A DNA stretch of 64,000 nt. Origin: Opeltia flavorubescens. Lineage: Eukaryota; Ascomycota; Lecanoromycetes; Teloschistales; Teloschistaceae. Shown here piece by piece: positions 1 through 11,670 of the stretch (positions are counted from its first letter, which is position 1; each line of letters begins with the position of its first letter). The stretch covers positions 496,001 to 560,000 of the forward strand of contig KE546969.1 of NCBI GenBank assembly GCA_000442125.1, given 5' to 3'. Below the pieces are notes generated by a model. It saw nothing but the letters and a program-made list of their open reading frames with translations, searched no databases and was not told the DNA's origin. A program made the translations under genes and the position numbers.

Positions 1-3000
1 TAATGTGAATCCGTGAACAGGAAACTTCTCGGTGATCAATGGAGCTCGACCATTATAGAAAAGGAGGGCTCGGCCAGGAGATACGGAAAGCGTTCGAGTA
101 GCGACGATCTTGACCAGCTCTTGTTGCGCTTCCAGTAGCTCGGTGTCTCCCCACGCTGGCTCTGGCATGCACCGAGCCGTGGGCGCTACTAAAGGATGAA
201 GAAGCCTAATTGCTTCAACAAAACGCTGATCGTCTTTAAATATCATCCGAGTGACAGATTGTCTGTCTGCTTCGGCTGATCCATCATAAGCGCCTGTAGA
301 TTCTGACTCGTTTGCTGACATACAAATAGTGTGCACATCACGTGCTACATCTCTTTTTGTCGTCGAAAGGTCTTTCACGTTTTGCGTGACGCTCGTCTCC
401 ATTTGTCCGAGGTTACGTAGATCGTCTCGGCCAAGGATGCTGAGAATCTTGTTCCTCCAGCTTGAGGATGGAGACACCTGTGCCCGGGACAACGATGAAC
501 GAATGGCTCCCGCTATACTCTCTGGCAAAGTGTCAAGGAATGGGAAGTCAATGTTAGACGAAAGGATGCCTTCGACGGAAAAGTCCATCGTATTAGCTTT
601 CGTAGTGGTGAAAAGCTTCGTAATCGCTGTTGTTCTCGGGGTCAACTCTTGCATTCGCTCCTTCAGCGTCTCAGAGGCCTTTGGATGTTTCGTAGGTCCA
701 CCTGACACATCAATCAGATCGAGCAAGGTCACAAATGGCTGAGCGGTTGAGCCAATAATGAGCTTCTCGATATGAAGAAATATCGAGGGAGGTTCGAACG
801 GTTGGTTTGTAGGATAAGCTCGCCCGGTAATAGTCGACTCATCAAACACCCAGNTCTCAATGTCAGCATTTTCGAGCGCGTAATAGGCTGGACGTTTGAA
901 ACCCCACGATTTCCAACCAAGCCATCCTCCTAATTGTGCAAGGATTGGTAGCATAGAATGGACCATCCCAGCAGCGGCCGTGTCTAATTTCAACTCTTCT
1001 CTTAAGAGATGTAAACTGACGAGCAAGGAGGTTGTTATCGCACCTTGCGAAGCATAGTCTTGGGAAGCCAGGAAAGCGAGCACATTCAACTTGCTCGGAA
1101 TACCGTCATTTGTCGAAGCTGACTTCAAGGCCTCGCGGGCAAGATCGCTGCATTGAACGATGTATGCCGACTTTTTGGCTGTGGGGAGTATAGCCATGTT
1201 GAAGACCTTCACCGGCGGTGATAGCAAAGCAGATCTGGTTGATGCTCCTTGCACCTCGGTAGATGGAACTCGTCCAGTCACCCATTGCCAGGCGGTGTCC
1301 TGCATCCACGGCGCCGATGAGTTTGAGCAACCGGCTTCTTCGCTCAACATAGCTTCCCAACTCGCGAGATCGGTACTTGCACCGCTGCTTGATCGGAGAA
1401 ACCCTGCCTTGCGCCCCTTTTGTCTGGAAGCTGATTCCGAACGCCAAGTCTGAATAGAATATGCCGGCAAAGAGAACAAAACAACCACAAGGGCAGTCCA
1501 CTCAATGTCATGATCCACATCCGAACGTGACCTCAACCATGAAACGACGGCCCACCAGGCACACAGAATAGTCTCACGCCGGTCGCCTAATAGCGGCATT
1601 GCAGCCTCGCATATTTCAATGACTTTTTTAACAAGCGGGTTGCGAGATTGTAATTGCACATACAATCGGTGTCTTGTCCCCTCCAAATCTACTATATCTA
1701 CCTTTCCTTTATCGCCGCCACGGTGCAAAGCTGAAAATGCTTGCGGGCTTGGATTGATTATCCTCTTGAGTCCGCCTTCTCGTTTATGTTGCAGCGTTGT
1801 ATCAATGAATATTTTCATTGGATCGTATACTCTGAGAGCTGTTGGAAGGCCAACGTCGCATGGGACGCTCCATGGGGCGTACAAGGACAGCTTCCCCCTA
1901 CCAGTAGGACTTTGACTCAACGCGAGGACGCGAACGGTGCCATCCTCCTGTAATTTGCATGTGTCTATCACACCGTTCAGCCTGGTTATGTTCGTGACTC
2001 GTAAGACCCAGCCCGAGGTGTCATCGTAATTCATCGAGGACAATCCACCTTCCACAGACTTGACCTTGGTGTCGGAGGGGAGTCTTATATGAATGTGGAG
2101 ACAAAGGAAAACTTGAGCGACTCTATCAGTGAAGCACAGATAAATTAAAGATTCTCTGCCACTATCGCGGAGACTCGAATCAGGCGGCAATACTGTGAAT
2201 ACTCTAGGCGTCTTACTCTCACGTTCCCCCAAGATGGAGGAGTCGGCGTGAGACGTCAGCCTTGTAGTGAAGATCTCCATCATTCCATATTCCCGGCGGA
2301 GACCACCAGTACCATCACCAATGTCCAAAGCGTCAAAAGCGCCTAGAGCGTCCATCTTTTCAATATCGTCAACATCTTCGTCTGACTCGAGCCCGTGCAG
2401 GCTTTGGGATTCGATACTAGCTCTAATCCCTGTCTGTCGCCGTGAACGAGACATACGGATGCCAGCTTCCTGCGCAAAACTCAGTCGCGCGGGTTCTGTT
2501 CCAAATGAGGGGCCACGTCGCGCATGCTGATTAGGATTGTGACCCGCTGCAAGTTCAGAGAATGTAGTATGATCTTGAGATGAAGAGAGATCTGCTCGTG
2601 CAAGTAGAGAACTGACTCGACGTGACGACGTGACTGGATGACTCGAAATGTCAAAAGCTGAGCCCAAAGAAAGAGAGAAATCGTCTGTAACTACCGGTGG
2701 ATGATCTCCTTGGCTATGCGCGGATGCCCTGGGCACTCCAAAACTCTCTTTGGTATTGGCACCCCGTTGTATCGGGGTGTTGGCTCCTGTCCCAAAGCCG
2801 GGCCCGCGGGAGCTACGGCGGCGAGATGCTATCCCGCTTGCGAGAGATCCAAGTCGGCGTTTGCGATCTCTATGATTCATGCGGCGACCCCGTATAATGT
2901 TCCAGACGGTCACAGCGTTGGTCTGCCGATCGTGGGTCACTGCAAGGGTCAAAGAGCGTGCAGGTGACGGCCGAAACCTTGATCCACCAAGTTCATCTTG

Positions 3001-3969
3001 TGGAGACACATATAGCAAGTCTTCCTCAGCATTGAGACCATTCGAAGTATTCGTGGAAGACTCAGATGATGCATCTTCGTTTCTTGTCCGCCCGATGCCA
3101 ACAGTACCGAGCTGGTTAAGGGGATCTGTGAGCGAGAACATTGTTGGTAGACTGCTTAATTTGGATTTGGCTGCCCCTTGGAGCATCTTTGTCAGCATAG
3201 ATGAGAAGGGAGCGTTTGATCCATCGTATTGTCGCATATCTGAAGCAGTCGAGGACATATGGGAACTTGTCTTTTCTTGGGTGGAGTGCTCAAAGAACAC
3301 GAAGGAATTAGGAGGTGCAGCTAGTTGATGCTCCGAGTACAAAGCTGGCCTTAATGACTCAACATTGGACGAGAGCCTTCTTTGCAACAGGATGCCTTCA
3401 TATAATGGAAAAACTCTGGCTACTTCAAAAGGAAGATGCACGATATGGCTCGTTCCTGAGAGAAAGTAGACCTGGGCTTGCGTCTTCAAGACCACCACAA
3501 TAGCCCATGCCTTACCGTCACGAGGATGGGACGATAGATTCTCTGTAGAAGGCTTTACCCTGCATTTTTCTGGCTCATTTTCGGCGCCTTGACTTGGGGG
3601 GTATTTATCTGGAAGCTGTGTAGCTTCGAAATCTATCGTAGCTGTGCTCGACCTTTCGTCACCATGCTCATTGACTCTTCTTAGAGTAGAGGCAACGTGT
3701 GAAGGAAATTTGGCAAAGACAGCTTCGACGATTTTCTCTTTCTCCGTATCAAAGCGCAACACCCGTTGTATAACCCCAGCTCGAGACCAGATCACACAGT
3801 AGTCCGTGACAAAGAGTTCTTCCTCCACCGAATTTCCGTCTCTTGCCGTGTATTTGACCTTTTGCCATTTCGACGGATTTTCCGCCTTGTCAGGTGTGAA
3901 GATGCCTTCATCAACGAGGTAGGGGAGAGCGGTTGGCCTATGGATGCCACAGGAAGTGACTGCCGCCAT
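1..3969 (-). CDS. APC1: APC1/BimE, anaphase-promoting complex scaffold subunit (N-terminal 1,323 residues; cut by window edge)
   Basis: Large scaffold subunit of the anaphase-promoting complex/cyclosome, the nuclear E3 ubiquitin ligase that drives mitotic exit. One frame stays open without introns from the ATG at 3969 to base 1, giving 1,323 residues; fungal BimE-type APC1 is around 2,000 residues, so the C-terminal third with the PC repeats lies to the left of the window. The start (MAAVTSCGIHRPTALPYLVD) and the following segment YCVIWSRAGVIQRVLRF are typical of the fungal APC1 N-terminal WD/beta-propeller region. A disordered, Ser/Arg-rich insert follows at about residues 360-520. The last residues visible (RALLFYNGRAPLITEKFP) resemble the middle of the family. 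An undetermined base at 854 makes one codon ambiguous. It is divergent from the gene starting at 4395. The family call comes from remembered similarity and was not searched. Confidence 0.85.
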   Translation of the reverse strand, partial: MAAVTSCGIHRPTALPYLVDEGIFTPDKAENPSKWQKVKYTARDGNSVEEELFVTDYCVIWSRAGVIQRVLRFDTEKEKIVEAVFAKFPSHVASTLRRVNEHGDERSSTATIDFEATQLPDKYPPSQGAENEPEKCRVKPSTENLSSHPRDGKAWAIVVVLKTQAQVYFLSGTSHIVHLPFEVARVFPLYEGILLQRRLSSNVESLRPALYSEHQLAAPPNSFVFFEHSTQEKTSSHMSSTASDMRQYDGSNAPFSSMLTKMLQGAAKSKLSSLPTMFSLTDPLNQLGTVGIGRTRNEDASSESSTNTSNGLNAEEDLLYVSPQDELGGSRFRPSPARSLTLAVTHDRQTNAVTVWNIIRGRRMNHRDRKRRLGSLASGIASRRRSSRGPGFGTGANTPIQRGANTKESFGVPRASAHSQGDHPPVVTDDFSLSLGSAFDISSHPVTSSRRVSSLLARADLSSSQDHTTFSELAAGHNPNQHARRGPSFGTEPARLSFAQEAGIRMSRSRRQTGIRASIESQSLHGLESDEDVDDIEKMDALGAFDALDIGDGTGGLRREYGMMEIFTTRLTSHADSSILGERESKTPRVFTVLPPDSSLRDSGRESLIYLCFTDRVAQVFLCLHIHIRLPSDTKVKSVEGGLSSMNYDDTSGWVLRVTNITRLNGVIDTCKLQEDGTVRVLALSQSPTGRGKLSLYAPWSVPCDVGLPTALRVYDPMKIFIDTTLQHKREGGLKRIINPSPQAFSALHRGGDKGKVDIVDLEGTRHRLYVQLQSRNPLVKKVIEICEAAMPLLGDRRETILCAWWAVVSWLRSRSDVDHDIEWTALVVVLFSLPAYSIQTWRSESASRQKGRKAGFLRSSSGASTDLASWEAMLSEEAGCSNSSAPWMQDTAWQWVTGRVPSTEVQGASTRSALLSPPVKVFNMAILPTAKKSAYIVQCSDLAREALKSASTNDGIPSKLNVLAFLASQDYASQGAITTSLLVSLHLLREELKLDTAAAGMVHSMLPILAQLGGWLGWKSWGFKRPAYYALENADIEXWVFDESTITGRAYPTNQPFEPPSIFLHIEKLIIGSTAQPFVTLLDLIDVSGGPTKHPKASETLKERMQELTPRTTAITKLFTTTKANTMDFSVEGILSSNIDFPFLDTLPESIAGAIRSSLSRAQVSPSSSWRNKILSILGRDDLRNLGQMETSVTQNVKDLSTTKRDVARDVHTICMSANESESTGAYDGSAEADRQSVTRMIFKDDQRFVEAIRLLHPLVAPTARCMPEPAWGDTELLEAQQELVKIVATRTLSVSPGRALLFYNGRAPLITEKFPVHGFTL

Positions 3970-4394
3970 AGCCACTCGCAATTTTCCACACCTCCGTCAC
4001 CTATTACCAGAAGATTCTCACAATATACCTTAGTGTTGGACATGTTCCGCTACTCATGAAGCCGATCTATCGGTCTTTATTGGCGGATCATGGGCGGCTT
4101 TTGTCGGCGGGAAAGTAGTAGTGTCAACGCGAATAATTCGACTTCCCGCGCGCCTGTATAGCCTGCAACTTTTTTACTTTGTCCAGTAGAAACGCGATTC
4201 TGCCAAATCTCAATCCAGCAATATATTTGCACATTGGTAGCTTCATCCATTATTTCACTTGATATTCATCCAATGACTGGTCAGTCTCTGAACTCAGCAT
4301 CCTGTTTGACATGTCTGAGTACAAAGTATGGGCTACTGAACTTCTGCTCCATAGCTTTATCTAAATTCCATGACCCATTTATTTTGGCTTTGCG
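3970..4394. promoter_or_regulatory. Shared 425-bp intergenic region between divergent APC1 and NUP37-like genes
   Basis: The two start codons (ATG at 3969 on minus, ATG at 4395 on plus) face away from each other and are 425 bp apart, so both promoters and 5' UTRs must lie here. The stretch contains short pyrimidine-rich runs and no long open frame. I see no clear TATA box. The promoter role is inferred from gene arrangement only. Confidence 0.4.
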
Positions 4395-6395
4395 ATGAAA
4401 CCGGAAACTGGGAAAGCAGAATCGTTGCTTCACACATGGTTTCCGACCTCCTCATCTTTCAAGGTCTCTATATGCTAATTTTCATGTTCTAGCTACCACG
4501 GGGCAAGCCGCATACATACTGCCAAACCATACCCCTTAGTTGCCCCGAATGGCTCAAGTATCATCCTATTGGGTTGTGAGAACGGTCTACGGGTTCTATG
4601 GCATGGAGGGCAGCATGCCGAGAGTCAATCCAGGCAACGTCCATGGAAGGAGGACGGAACTTTACTTCAGAGCGCTTCGATTACTACTAAGGAGCCAGCA
4701 CCTTTGAGCTCGTCCTACGAACACGCAATTCATGAGCAAACCAAAAATTTGTCGCCAGGATTGGAGCCCGAACTCGAATCTATCAATCTATCCTTCGGCA
4801 CAGCTGTCTTACATATAGCTTTCGCATTCTTTCCGACAAATTCTTTACCGCACGACCCCTATTATCTTCCAGCATTACTCTCACATAGTATTGTGGCGGC
4901 CATGGCATGCTCAGATGCTTCTGTAAGGCTCGTTACATTGCCATTGGCGCCCCCATCGGTACGCGGGAGGGAAAGCACAGAGGGTCCCAGAAATCCAGCT
5001 GCTGCCTGTGACCAAAAGAATTTTTATGGAGAAGAAATCCAAGTGATCTTAGGGGGGAGTAGCCACCAATCGATACCCAATTGCATATCGATGACACTGG
5101 CGCCTTCTCTCGTAAGCCTGGACTCCGATCTCGAGATGGATGACGGCGATGCCCATCCCGGGAAGGATATTTTAAATCATTGTCGGAGCACATCAAAATC
5201 CCCAAGCCGATCTAAATCTATCGGAAGAGACACTGGGTGGGATTTGATGATTGCATCGTCCTCATCGGATCTGTCAGGTCTTTTGCTTATTCACAAACTA
5301 CCGCTACCTTCAAGTAGCAGGGACCTGCATCGGATAACGACTGATCTCAATGTTCTGCTGAGCATCCAGCACTTGCCATGCCCTGCAGTCTCGCTCGACT
5401 TCACTCCCTCGCTGCCCGGCGACCAAAGAAACTCCCGCCTTTTAATTGCTGATGTGAAAGGCACAATTCGAATTCTGGACTGTCTTTCTACGGAGAACCC
5501 CAATGAGAGTCCTTGTCTCATATCCCTCCTTCCTAGCTTTCAGTCTTCATCGCACAGACGACAGGCAGGAAGGCAAGTGTTGGATGCGCGTTGGGTGCTT
5601 GGTGGTCAAGCAGCGCTCGTCTTGCTTGAAAGCGGTGAATGGGGGGTTTGGGATCCTGAAGGCCATGGTCCGAAGACCCAATCTACATTCAATGCACATG
5701 TGGCCCCTGCGCTAGGCTCTATGTTCACGTTCGCTGCTCTTGGACTGTTGAATGATGAATCCAATAGTTTCAAGTCCGACAACACAGATGTCGCGAGGAG
5801 GACGGATGGACCAAAGCCGACCATGCTTGCTCCTACCACTCCAAGTACTCGCCGGACGAGGCAAGAAAGTCTTTTCGCGGGCTCGCTTCGCCATGCGGAG
5901 TGTCCTGCCCGTGGAGGTATATCTATTGCTATTGATCAACACTCCAAAACAATTGATGAAGCAGTCGTGATGTGGTACAAACATACTATCACTATAATCC
6001 CTAGTTTCTTGACGCACTGGGCAGATAAGGTGAAAGGCTCTGGAAACTTGTTCGGGAAAGGAGCGAGAGGTGAAGCCAGGTTTCTCAAAAACGGTTTACC
6101 GGGAGAACAGCGTACCGATGTCACATTACTCCCAGCAAGCGATAAATCCTCGCACGACGGTGCCACCGAATATATTGTACTTGTAGCAGGAGAGAATCGA
6201 TATGTCCTAGTTACAAGTCCACCAAGCAGTCGAGGAACGATACCTAGGAACCAGTTGAGTTTACGATCAGATCAACAAATGCTCGAACAGGGTGATCTTG
6301 ATTTGGACAGCATGGATAAAATGCTCTCGACAATTAATGAGAAGACCGGATCAGATAGACTTCCTGGAAACGGAATAAACCAGAACATACCTTAG
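4395..6395 (+). CDS. NUP37: Probable nucleoporin NUP37, WD/beta-propeller protein (648 aa)
   Basis: The model is join(4395..4438,4493..6395), 1,947 nt. Exon 1 is short (MKPETGKAESLLHTC...); the 54-nt intron starts GTTTCC, has a GCTAAT branch site and ends TAG. This donor is unusual but is the one that keeps frame with the clear continuation YHGASRIHTAKPYPLVAP. The protein has recurring propeller-like strands, such as SIILLGCENGLRVLWHGG, FGTAVLHIAFAFFP, HSIVAAMACSDASVRLVTLP and VLDARWVLGGQAALVLL, and a Ser-rich low-complexity insert around residues 220-250. The pattern matches fungal Nup37, a WD protein of the Y-shaped (Nup84/Nup107-160) nuclear pore subcomplex, but another WD40 protein cannot be excluded. 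The exact first exon is the weakest part of the model. The gene converges on eIF2A. Confidence 0.55.
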
Positions 6396-7037
6396 GGTTT
6401 GTCAATTTACGACGCTAATTTGCGATAACGAGCTGCAAAACCGAGGTCAGGTAGCAGCGGTCGTTACTAGGTAGGTACACCCAAATCCATAGATTTCTAG
6501 CTTCCCCCTGGTGCGTCATTCATAGCGTTTTCAATTCTCCGTTTTTCAATGCCCTCATCTTACATGTAACACGCATTTCCCTTAATATCCCTCATCCTTT
6601 TCGAGAACTACATCGCAGGCCACAGGTGGAGCGCCGGAGAGTTCTCCTTCCCTCTGCTCAGTATACCTTGCGGTATATCAAGATGCCCCAGCTTGAGCTC
6701 GTAACGGCATTGATCGTATCGGAGCGGCCTCGGGGCAGCATCACCAGCCCGCACAAGATCTTGCCAGAGCATGAACCCGCGTTTGGTTCCTGTGAGGATG
6801 GCGATTTCTTGCTTTCGCTGTAAAGCTTCGTGTAATCTTTGCTGAGCTAGAAAAATGCGGATAGTGGTGCGACATACAAATTTCTGATTTCACCTGCCGT
6901 TTCCTTTTAATCTTCTCATCAACTGTAAGGGTTGTAGGTTTTTGGCTCTTGTGTCTGCATTGTGCTCTACAGCCGCGCTGGGAATATCTCCATGTAATCT
7001 TACAAAGCTGTCGTAAGGTCTTACAAGATGCCTGCCT
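6396..7037. other. Convergent 3' intergenic region, 642 bp
   Basis: This stretch lies between the stop codons of the plus-strand NUP37-like gene and the minus-strand eIF2A gene and must hold both 3' UTRs and polyadenylation sites. Short open frames in it have no recognisable protein features. Nothing else is seen. Confidence 0.6.
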
Positions 7038-9422
7038 TCAATCTTGCCAGCCCAAAGATTCCAATTCCTTCCGCACATCATCTTCCGTATCCATCTTTTT
7101 GATTTGAGTTCCCTCCAACTTTTCCCCTCCGGCTCGTCGCATTTTCAAGTCATCGATAGCTCGTAGCTTTTTGAGCAAAGCACGAATTTTCTTATCTTGG
7201 GGCATGCCGGCACCTCCTGGAGATGTCATGGCCAGATCGGGCGGAGGCTCGTTCGCGGCCTGCGCAGGCACGATCCCATTTATCTTTGGGGCAGATGGGG
7301 GCTTGTTTGGTCGTTGCTCGCGACTTCGCCGTTGATCTCGTTGGCCTTGTTTTGACTGAGGAGTGTCGACGCTACCTTGTGATCGATTCCGCTCATGTCG
7401 TTTACGATCCCGTCTTTCCGGACTGCGACTAGGACTCGATGTGGTGGCAGCTACAACGTTCTCTGGCTGAAGGGTTGACCCAGTTGTCTTTTCCGCTGCG
7501 TCTTTGGCCTTCTTTGCTTCTCTCTTCTTCTTGTTCTTCATGGCTGCCTTTGACAACTGTTCGTCAACTTCCATCGAAATCCCGGCAGTAGGCCCGACAC
7601 TTTCTTCCGGGGCTAGCTCAGCACCAGGGACTTCTCTCTTTCGTGGCTTACCAAAGCCATTAACGCTAAAGCCGAGTGACAAACTACCATTACTGACGTA
7701 TGCTGCTCCGCCTTCATCTTCTCGTTTAAAGGCCAGGGGAGTTACCTGCCCGCGAGCCCCTGGCGGGCGGTAAGCTCCCGCCGGCTTAGAAGGAGTCTTG
7801 ACCGTCCCTAGGTACGTCAAAGCGGACGCATGGGGATTTGGAGCAGGATGCAGGGGATTGTTGAGAGGATGCATTGTTGGGTTCTGTGGCCGCCAGGTCA
7901 CATGGTAAAGCTCTTGAAGATCTTCGTTAAACATGAGTCCACCACAGACATGCCAGATTCGGACGCCGTTGTCAACACGTAGTCTAGGGCTAGTGGTTGC
8001 AGTCAAGATGTGCTTCCCGTCCGGACTCCACTCGCAAACGCTAGCATTGCTTGCTTCAATGGTGCATATCTTCAGGTAGTTCTTTTCTAAATCGTAAACG
8101 TCCATTTGACCGGCCAGATTCCCAAAACCAGCCACCAGCACGAAGCGACCATGCGGTGAGAATATCATCGTGTTCCGTGGTGCGAGGGCAAAATCATGGG
8201 TCGCTCTGGCTCGGAGGTCGAATAATGTCGTTTTTGCAGGCATATAGCCATATACTACCCCAAATTCTTTCGAATTCGGTGACCAGCTTACGTCATGAAT
8301 TGGACCATCTTTGTCTACACAGAATGTCAACATTAGTAGTAGCAAGCGAGGTTAGCAAATACCAAGTTGGATGCGAGAGTCAAATCCCCCGTTGACACTG
8401 AGTAGGTAAAGCGTAGTCTCTCCGTAGTAACTTTTTCCTGACTTATCAACTTCGGTTTGAGCAAGCACAATTAACTCCGTGCCTTGATTGTTCCATTTTA
8501 ATTGCACTTTATCTCCCTTGAAGAAGTTCTTCTGTGACACGGGCGTGTTGAATTCCGGGACGTTGTACACTTTGACAGCAGCCGGCTGGCCCTATCATTT
8601 GACTTAGTCCCTACCCATTCAAAATCGTAATGAGTCATGGCGTACCTTTCGTTCAGGTATGAAAACAGCGATTGAGTGGTTTTTGCCAGGGGAAACGGCA
8701 AAATCAACTACGCCTTCCACACGCAGCTTGTTCCAGACGTTACCCAAGTCCCCACTTTCATATAGCTGCACTTCGTTGGTAACGACACGGGCACAGTATC
8801 GCTCGTCGTAGGTATATTGCAGATTCCAGCTTGTCTGGGACTTCTGAACGAATCTCCCCACAACATTATGCTCGTCCTCTTCCGATCCAGCGATTTGACT
8901 GTCGAGAACAGACCAGACTTTGAGGTTCTTCACTGCGTCTCCATTTTCATCTTTTGAGTATCGCTGCCAAGTGATGACGAAAGATCCCAAAGGCGAGAAA
9001 CCTAGCTCGAAGACATTTTGTGCTGGTAAGGTGGTAACGACACGTCCGATTGACGCATTAATGACTGTCACTCTGGGTCCAGGTCAACTACGTGCACGTC
9101 AAGCTCGAAGTTTCTTCCTTCACACCTTTCTGGAGACGCCCATGCAAAGTATCGACCGCATGGAGAATAGACGCAACACCGTAGGTTCCCTTGAGGCCTA
9201 GGAGGTGAATGTCAGTCCAACCATTGAGGGAATCGAATGGCAAGCAAAAGCAGTTTCTACCTCTCAAAGCCGGGCAATGGCTGATAGAGTGGCGCTGCAT
9301 CGACGATGCCAACGTCCTTCGCCGTCCGGACTATATCATAGATTAGCTGCATTCCCTCAGATTGAACAACTTATCTTCCGGATAAAGTGGAACTCACACG
9401 CAAATTGAGTATGATCTGCCAT
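7038..9422 (-). CDS. eIF2A: Eukaryotic translation initiation factor 2A (eIF2A, 699 aa), six exons
   Basis: The model is complement(join(7038..8314,8363..8591,8646..9072,9126..9197,9261..9330,9398..9422)), 2,100 nt and in frame throughout. The five introns are 48-67 nt; the first donor is a canonical GTGAGT. The protein starts MADHTQFAFRTAKDVGIVDA and continues with the nine-bladed WD-propeller features of eIF2A: CCVYSPCGRYFAWASPE, KSYYGETTLYLLS, GPIHDVSWSPNSKEFGVVYG, FSPHGRFVLVAGFGNL and TATTSPRLRVDNGVRIWHV. A Lys/Arg/Ser-rich disordered region spans about residues 465-640. The conserved C-terminal helix (KKIRALLKKLRAIDDLKMR ... ELESLGWQD) is intact. Family role: a monomeric initiation factor that binds Met-tRNAi and 40S subunits in the cytoplasm, used in alternative initiation. 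Every exon junction restores family-typical sequence, so the model is strong. Confidence 0.93.
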
Positions 9423-10112
9423 GACTAGCCAAAGACACAGCTTCGATGGTGTTACGTTGTGATATCAGCGCTTGAACAGTACGGATGGCTATAAGTATCC
9501 AACGACTGATGCTTTCTTGAGACTAAAACCAAGTGCTTTGATGAACACTTAAGGCTGGATGCGTTCGAGATGATGATCCCACAGCTTGAGCAGAGACAAA
9601 AGGTCGGATACGAAACCTTAGGGGAAACAGGGAACTGTAAGCGGTCTCGAAGATGCCGGCCCGTGGTGGGTGGCTATCAGGAAAAGGAAGCGAGGAACAA
9701 AGAATTGATGCGAATTAGAGATTGTTTCGGAGCTGTGAGCCGGATGAACCGAAAGAGAACTACAACTAGTGCCTTGGTATCTCTCGGTTGATCAGCCAGT
9801 CGTAGACAAGCTTGCTTCAGCGCAACCCTAAGTCTACGACAATCTAATAGCACGAGATGACTCGTTTACTTAAAGTCCCAAAGTTTTCTGGAGTCACAAC
9901 ACAATTAATCTCCTACTGCTTGGACTAAGTAAGTACTAATCTAGATCGTAAAAGTAGTAGATGTATTGGAGTAGGGCAATTTTCTATCAATTTAATCTTG
10001 CCCACTGGAGCGGATAGAAATATTCGACTTAATCTAAATGATGGAATGCAATCCGTATCAGGTCGCCCGTTGCAGGAAACTTGGACGAAAGTGCGACCCT
10101 CGCTGAGTGCCC
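9423..10112. other. Intergenic, 690 bp
   Basis: This stretch contains the eIF2A promoter and 5' UTR (right of 9422) and the 3' end of the next minus-strand gene. Short open frames (for example 9570-9791) show no domain, signal peptide or codon pattern suggesting a gene. No RNA gene is recognised. Confidence 0.5.
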
Positions 10113-11081
10113 CTAATCTTCTTCGAATGCAAATTTGCCGAGGCCGTTGCCATCTCTCGGGCTGCCGAGAGCTTGCTTTCCATCCTTCTCTGAGCCGTGC
10201 ACACGATCTGCCATTAAGTGCTCTACATGCTCACGCCCTGTTGTTGGAGTATCTCGAAACCCACGCCCTCCCTGCCGTGGAGTAGTATCTACTACATCCC
10301 GATCATATGTCATTCCGTCCAATATCTGAGCATCTTCAGCCTGTACCCCCTGCATCGGACTTCCAGAGTCCCGCATACTGTGCTTCCCTGCCAATGGACT
10401 CCCGATGCCTCCAACTGCCCTCGTTCCAGATGCCACGCGAGCGGAGGTTGAGACAGGTCCACTAACCGTACTACTGGCCCCTTCTCCGAAACCAACCAGG
10501 CTGGCGTTACCTTCGTCGCTGAGACCTGCAGTACTGCTGGCGTCTTCCGGGTCTTCGCTCATCTTGTCTGCGTCGTGCGCATCGCTACTGCTGGCCCACG
10601 TGGTCCGACCTCCCACGCTACCAGTGGCCGATGCGCTTCCAACTGTGCTTCGGGCTTTACCATGCTGAATCCCCGTATTATCGAAATAACCCGCACCCTG
10701 CACTGGATTAGTTGGTCCTGGCGGTAGAGGAGCAAGGTGGCTAGAACCACCACGGCCAAATGTAACAGGCTCCAAGCCGGCTAAGCGTGAGATTCGATCG
10801 GCTCGTTCCGCGTCGAGCGTATTGGTGGAGGAATCGGACCCGGATGAAGTGTTGTGCGCATGCCCGTGAGCGTGATGACCAACATGACCTTGATGGCCGT
10901 CTTTGATAGCAGTGGTAGATAGAGCCGACAAAGTCGAATTTGGCGTACCCCTGACACTCACCATCAGCTCCTTCTACACAATATGGGAATAGGTTGATGG
11001 AAAGACAAACGGTCCAAGTTCTGATGGAGTGGCTGGATCGGATGGTGGAGGCGGTAGATTGATCAAGGTTGGAGTCGCCAT
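10113..11081 (-). CDS. Fungal protein of unknown function, low-complexity; in-frame TAG near N-terminus
   Basis: The uninterrupted part runs from ATG 10964 to the stop at 10113 (283 aa) and has the look of a conserved disordered fungal protein: GTPNSTLSALSTTAIKDG, a His-rich patch (GHVGHHAHGHAH), AERADRISRLAGLEPV, GSASATGSVGGRTTWAS, GNASLVGFGEGASSTVSGP and the end GLGKFAFEED. No enzymatic domain is visible. In the same frame upstream, ATG 11081 opens a 35-residue proline-rich stretch ending ELGPFVFPSTYSHIV that looks like a genuine N-terminus, but it is separated from KELMVSVRG by a single TAG at 10974-10976. Alternatives: translation starts at 10964; an ultra-short intron of 33 nt (GT at about 11006) or 37 nt (GT at about 11010, with a start at 11118 in another frame) ends at that TAG; or a nonsense change. 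Function unknown. Confidence 0.6.
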
Positions 11082-11670
11082 GCTGGTTTCTGCCTAAAAA
11101 GTCTGTATATTGGTCCACCTGTGACCCGCTGCGCTGTCTAATTGCCTGATTTCAGAGCCTAATGCGGCGATTCATGCGCTGTGAAGAGTCGTCGAAAAAG
11201 CAACAAAGAGCCTGTAAGAGCAAGCACATCTGATGTAATTTCACAAAGATACTGTTGGATCATTGTTGTTCCCAACCTGCCGATGAAGGGCGTTTAGTGT
11301 TGCCGGGCTCCCAAGGTGGTATGTGTTTCAAAGCTACAGATACTTTAACATGTCACATGGCCGAACGTAAGGCTAGCCCTATAAAATTCAAGAGACTGAA
11401 AGTGCGCTGCCGAGGTTAACCTGAGAGAATGACTACCAAGCTCCCAGGCGAAAGGTCAAGTCCGCATAAGCCTACACTTATATCTTAGGTTTTTACTTGC
11501 AGCGGGAGTGTAATACGTAGCAGCAGATAGATTGTCATGTTGTTATCTTTCAGAGTCCACAGGACAAATTTTAATGGAGCAGGAAACATGGTTTTAGCGA
11601 TTCGAAAAAGTTCTAGGTTGATTTCTAGATTGCTACCATGCTACCAACGAACGCAATCGCGTCTAAAAAA
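11082..11670. other. Intergenic, 589 bp
   Basis: This stretch holds the upstream region of the 10113-11081 gene and the 3' region of the secreted-protein gene that ends at 11671. No coding frame or RNA gene is recognised. Confidence 0.5.

Noticed and set aside
4463-4492. 29-nt intron starting GTCTCT in the NUP37-like gene
   Set aside because: Too short and gives the wrong phase; the 54-nt intron 4439-4492 restores the frame.
9570-9791. 73-codon plus-strand open frame in the eIF2A upstream region
   Set aside because: No domain, signal or neighbouring exons; lies in the expected promoter/5' UTR of eIF2A.
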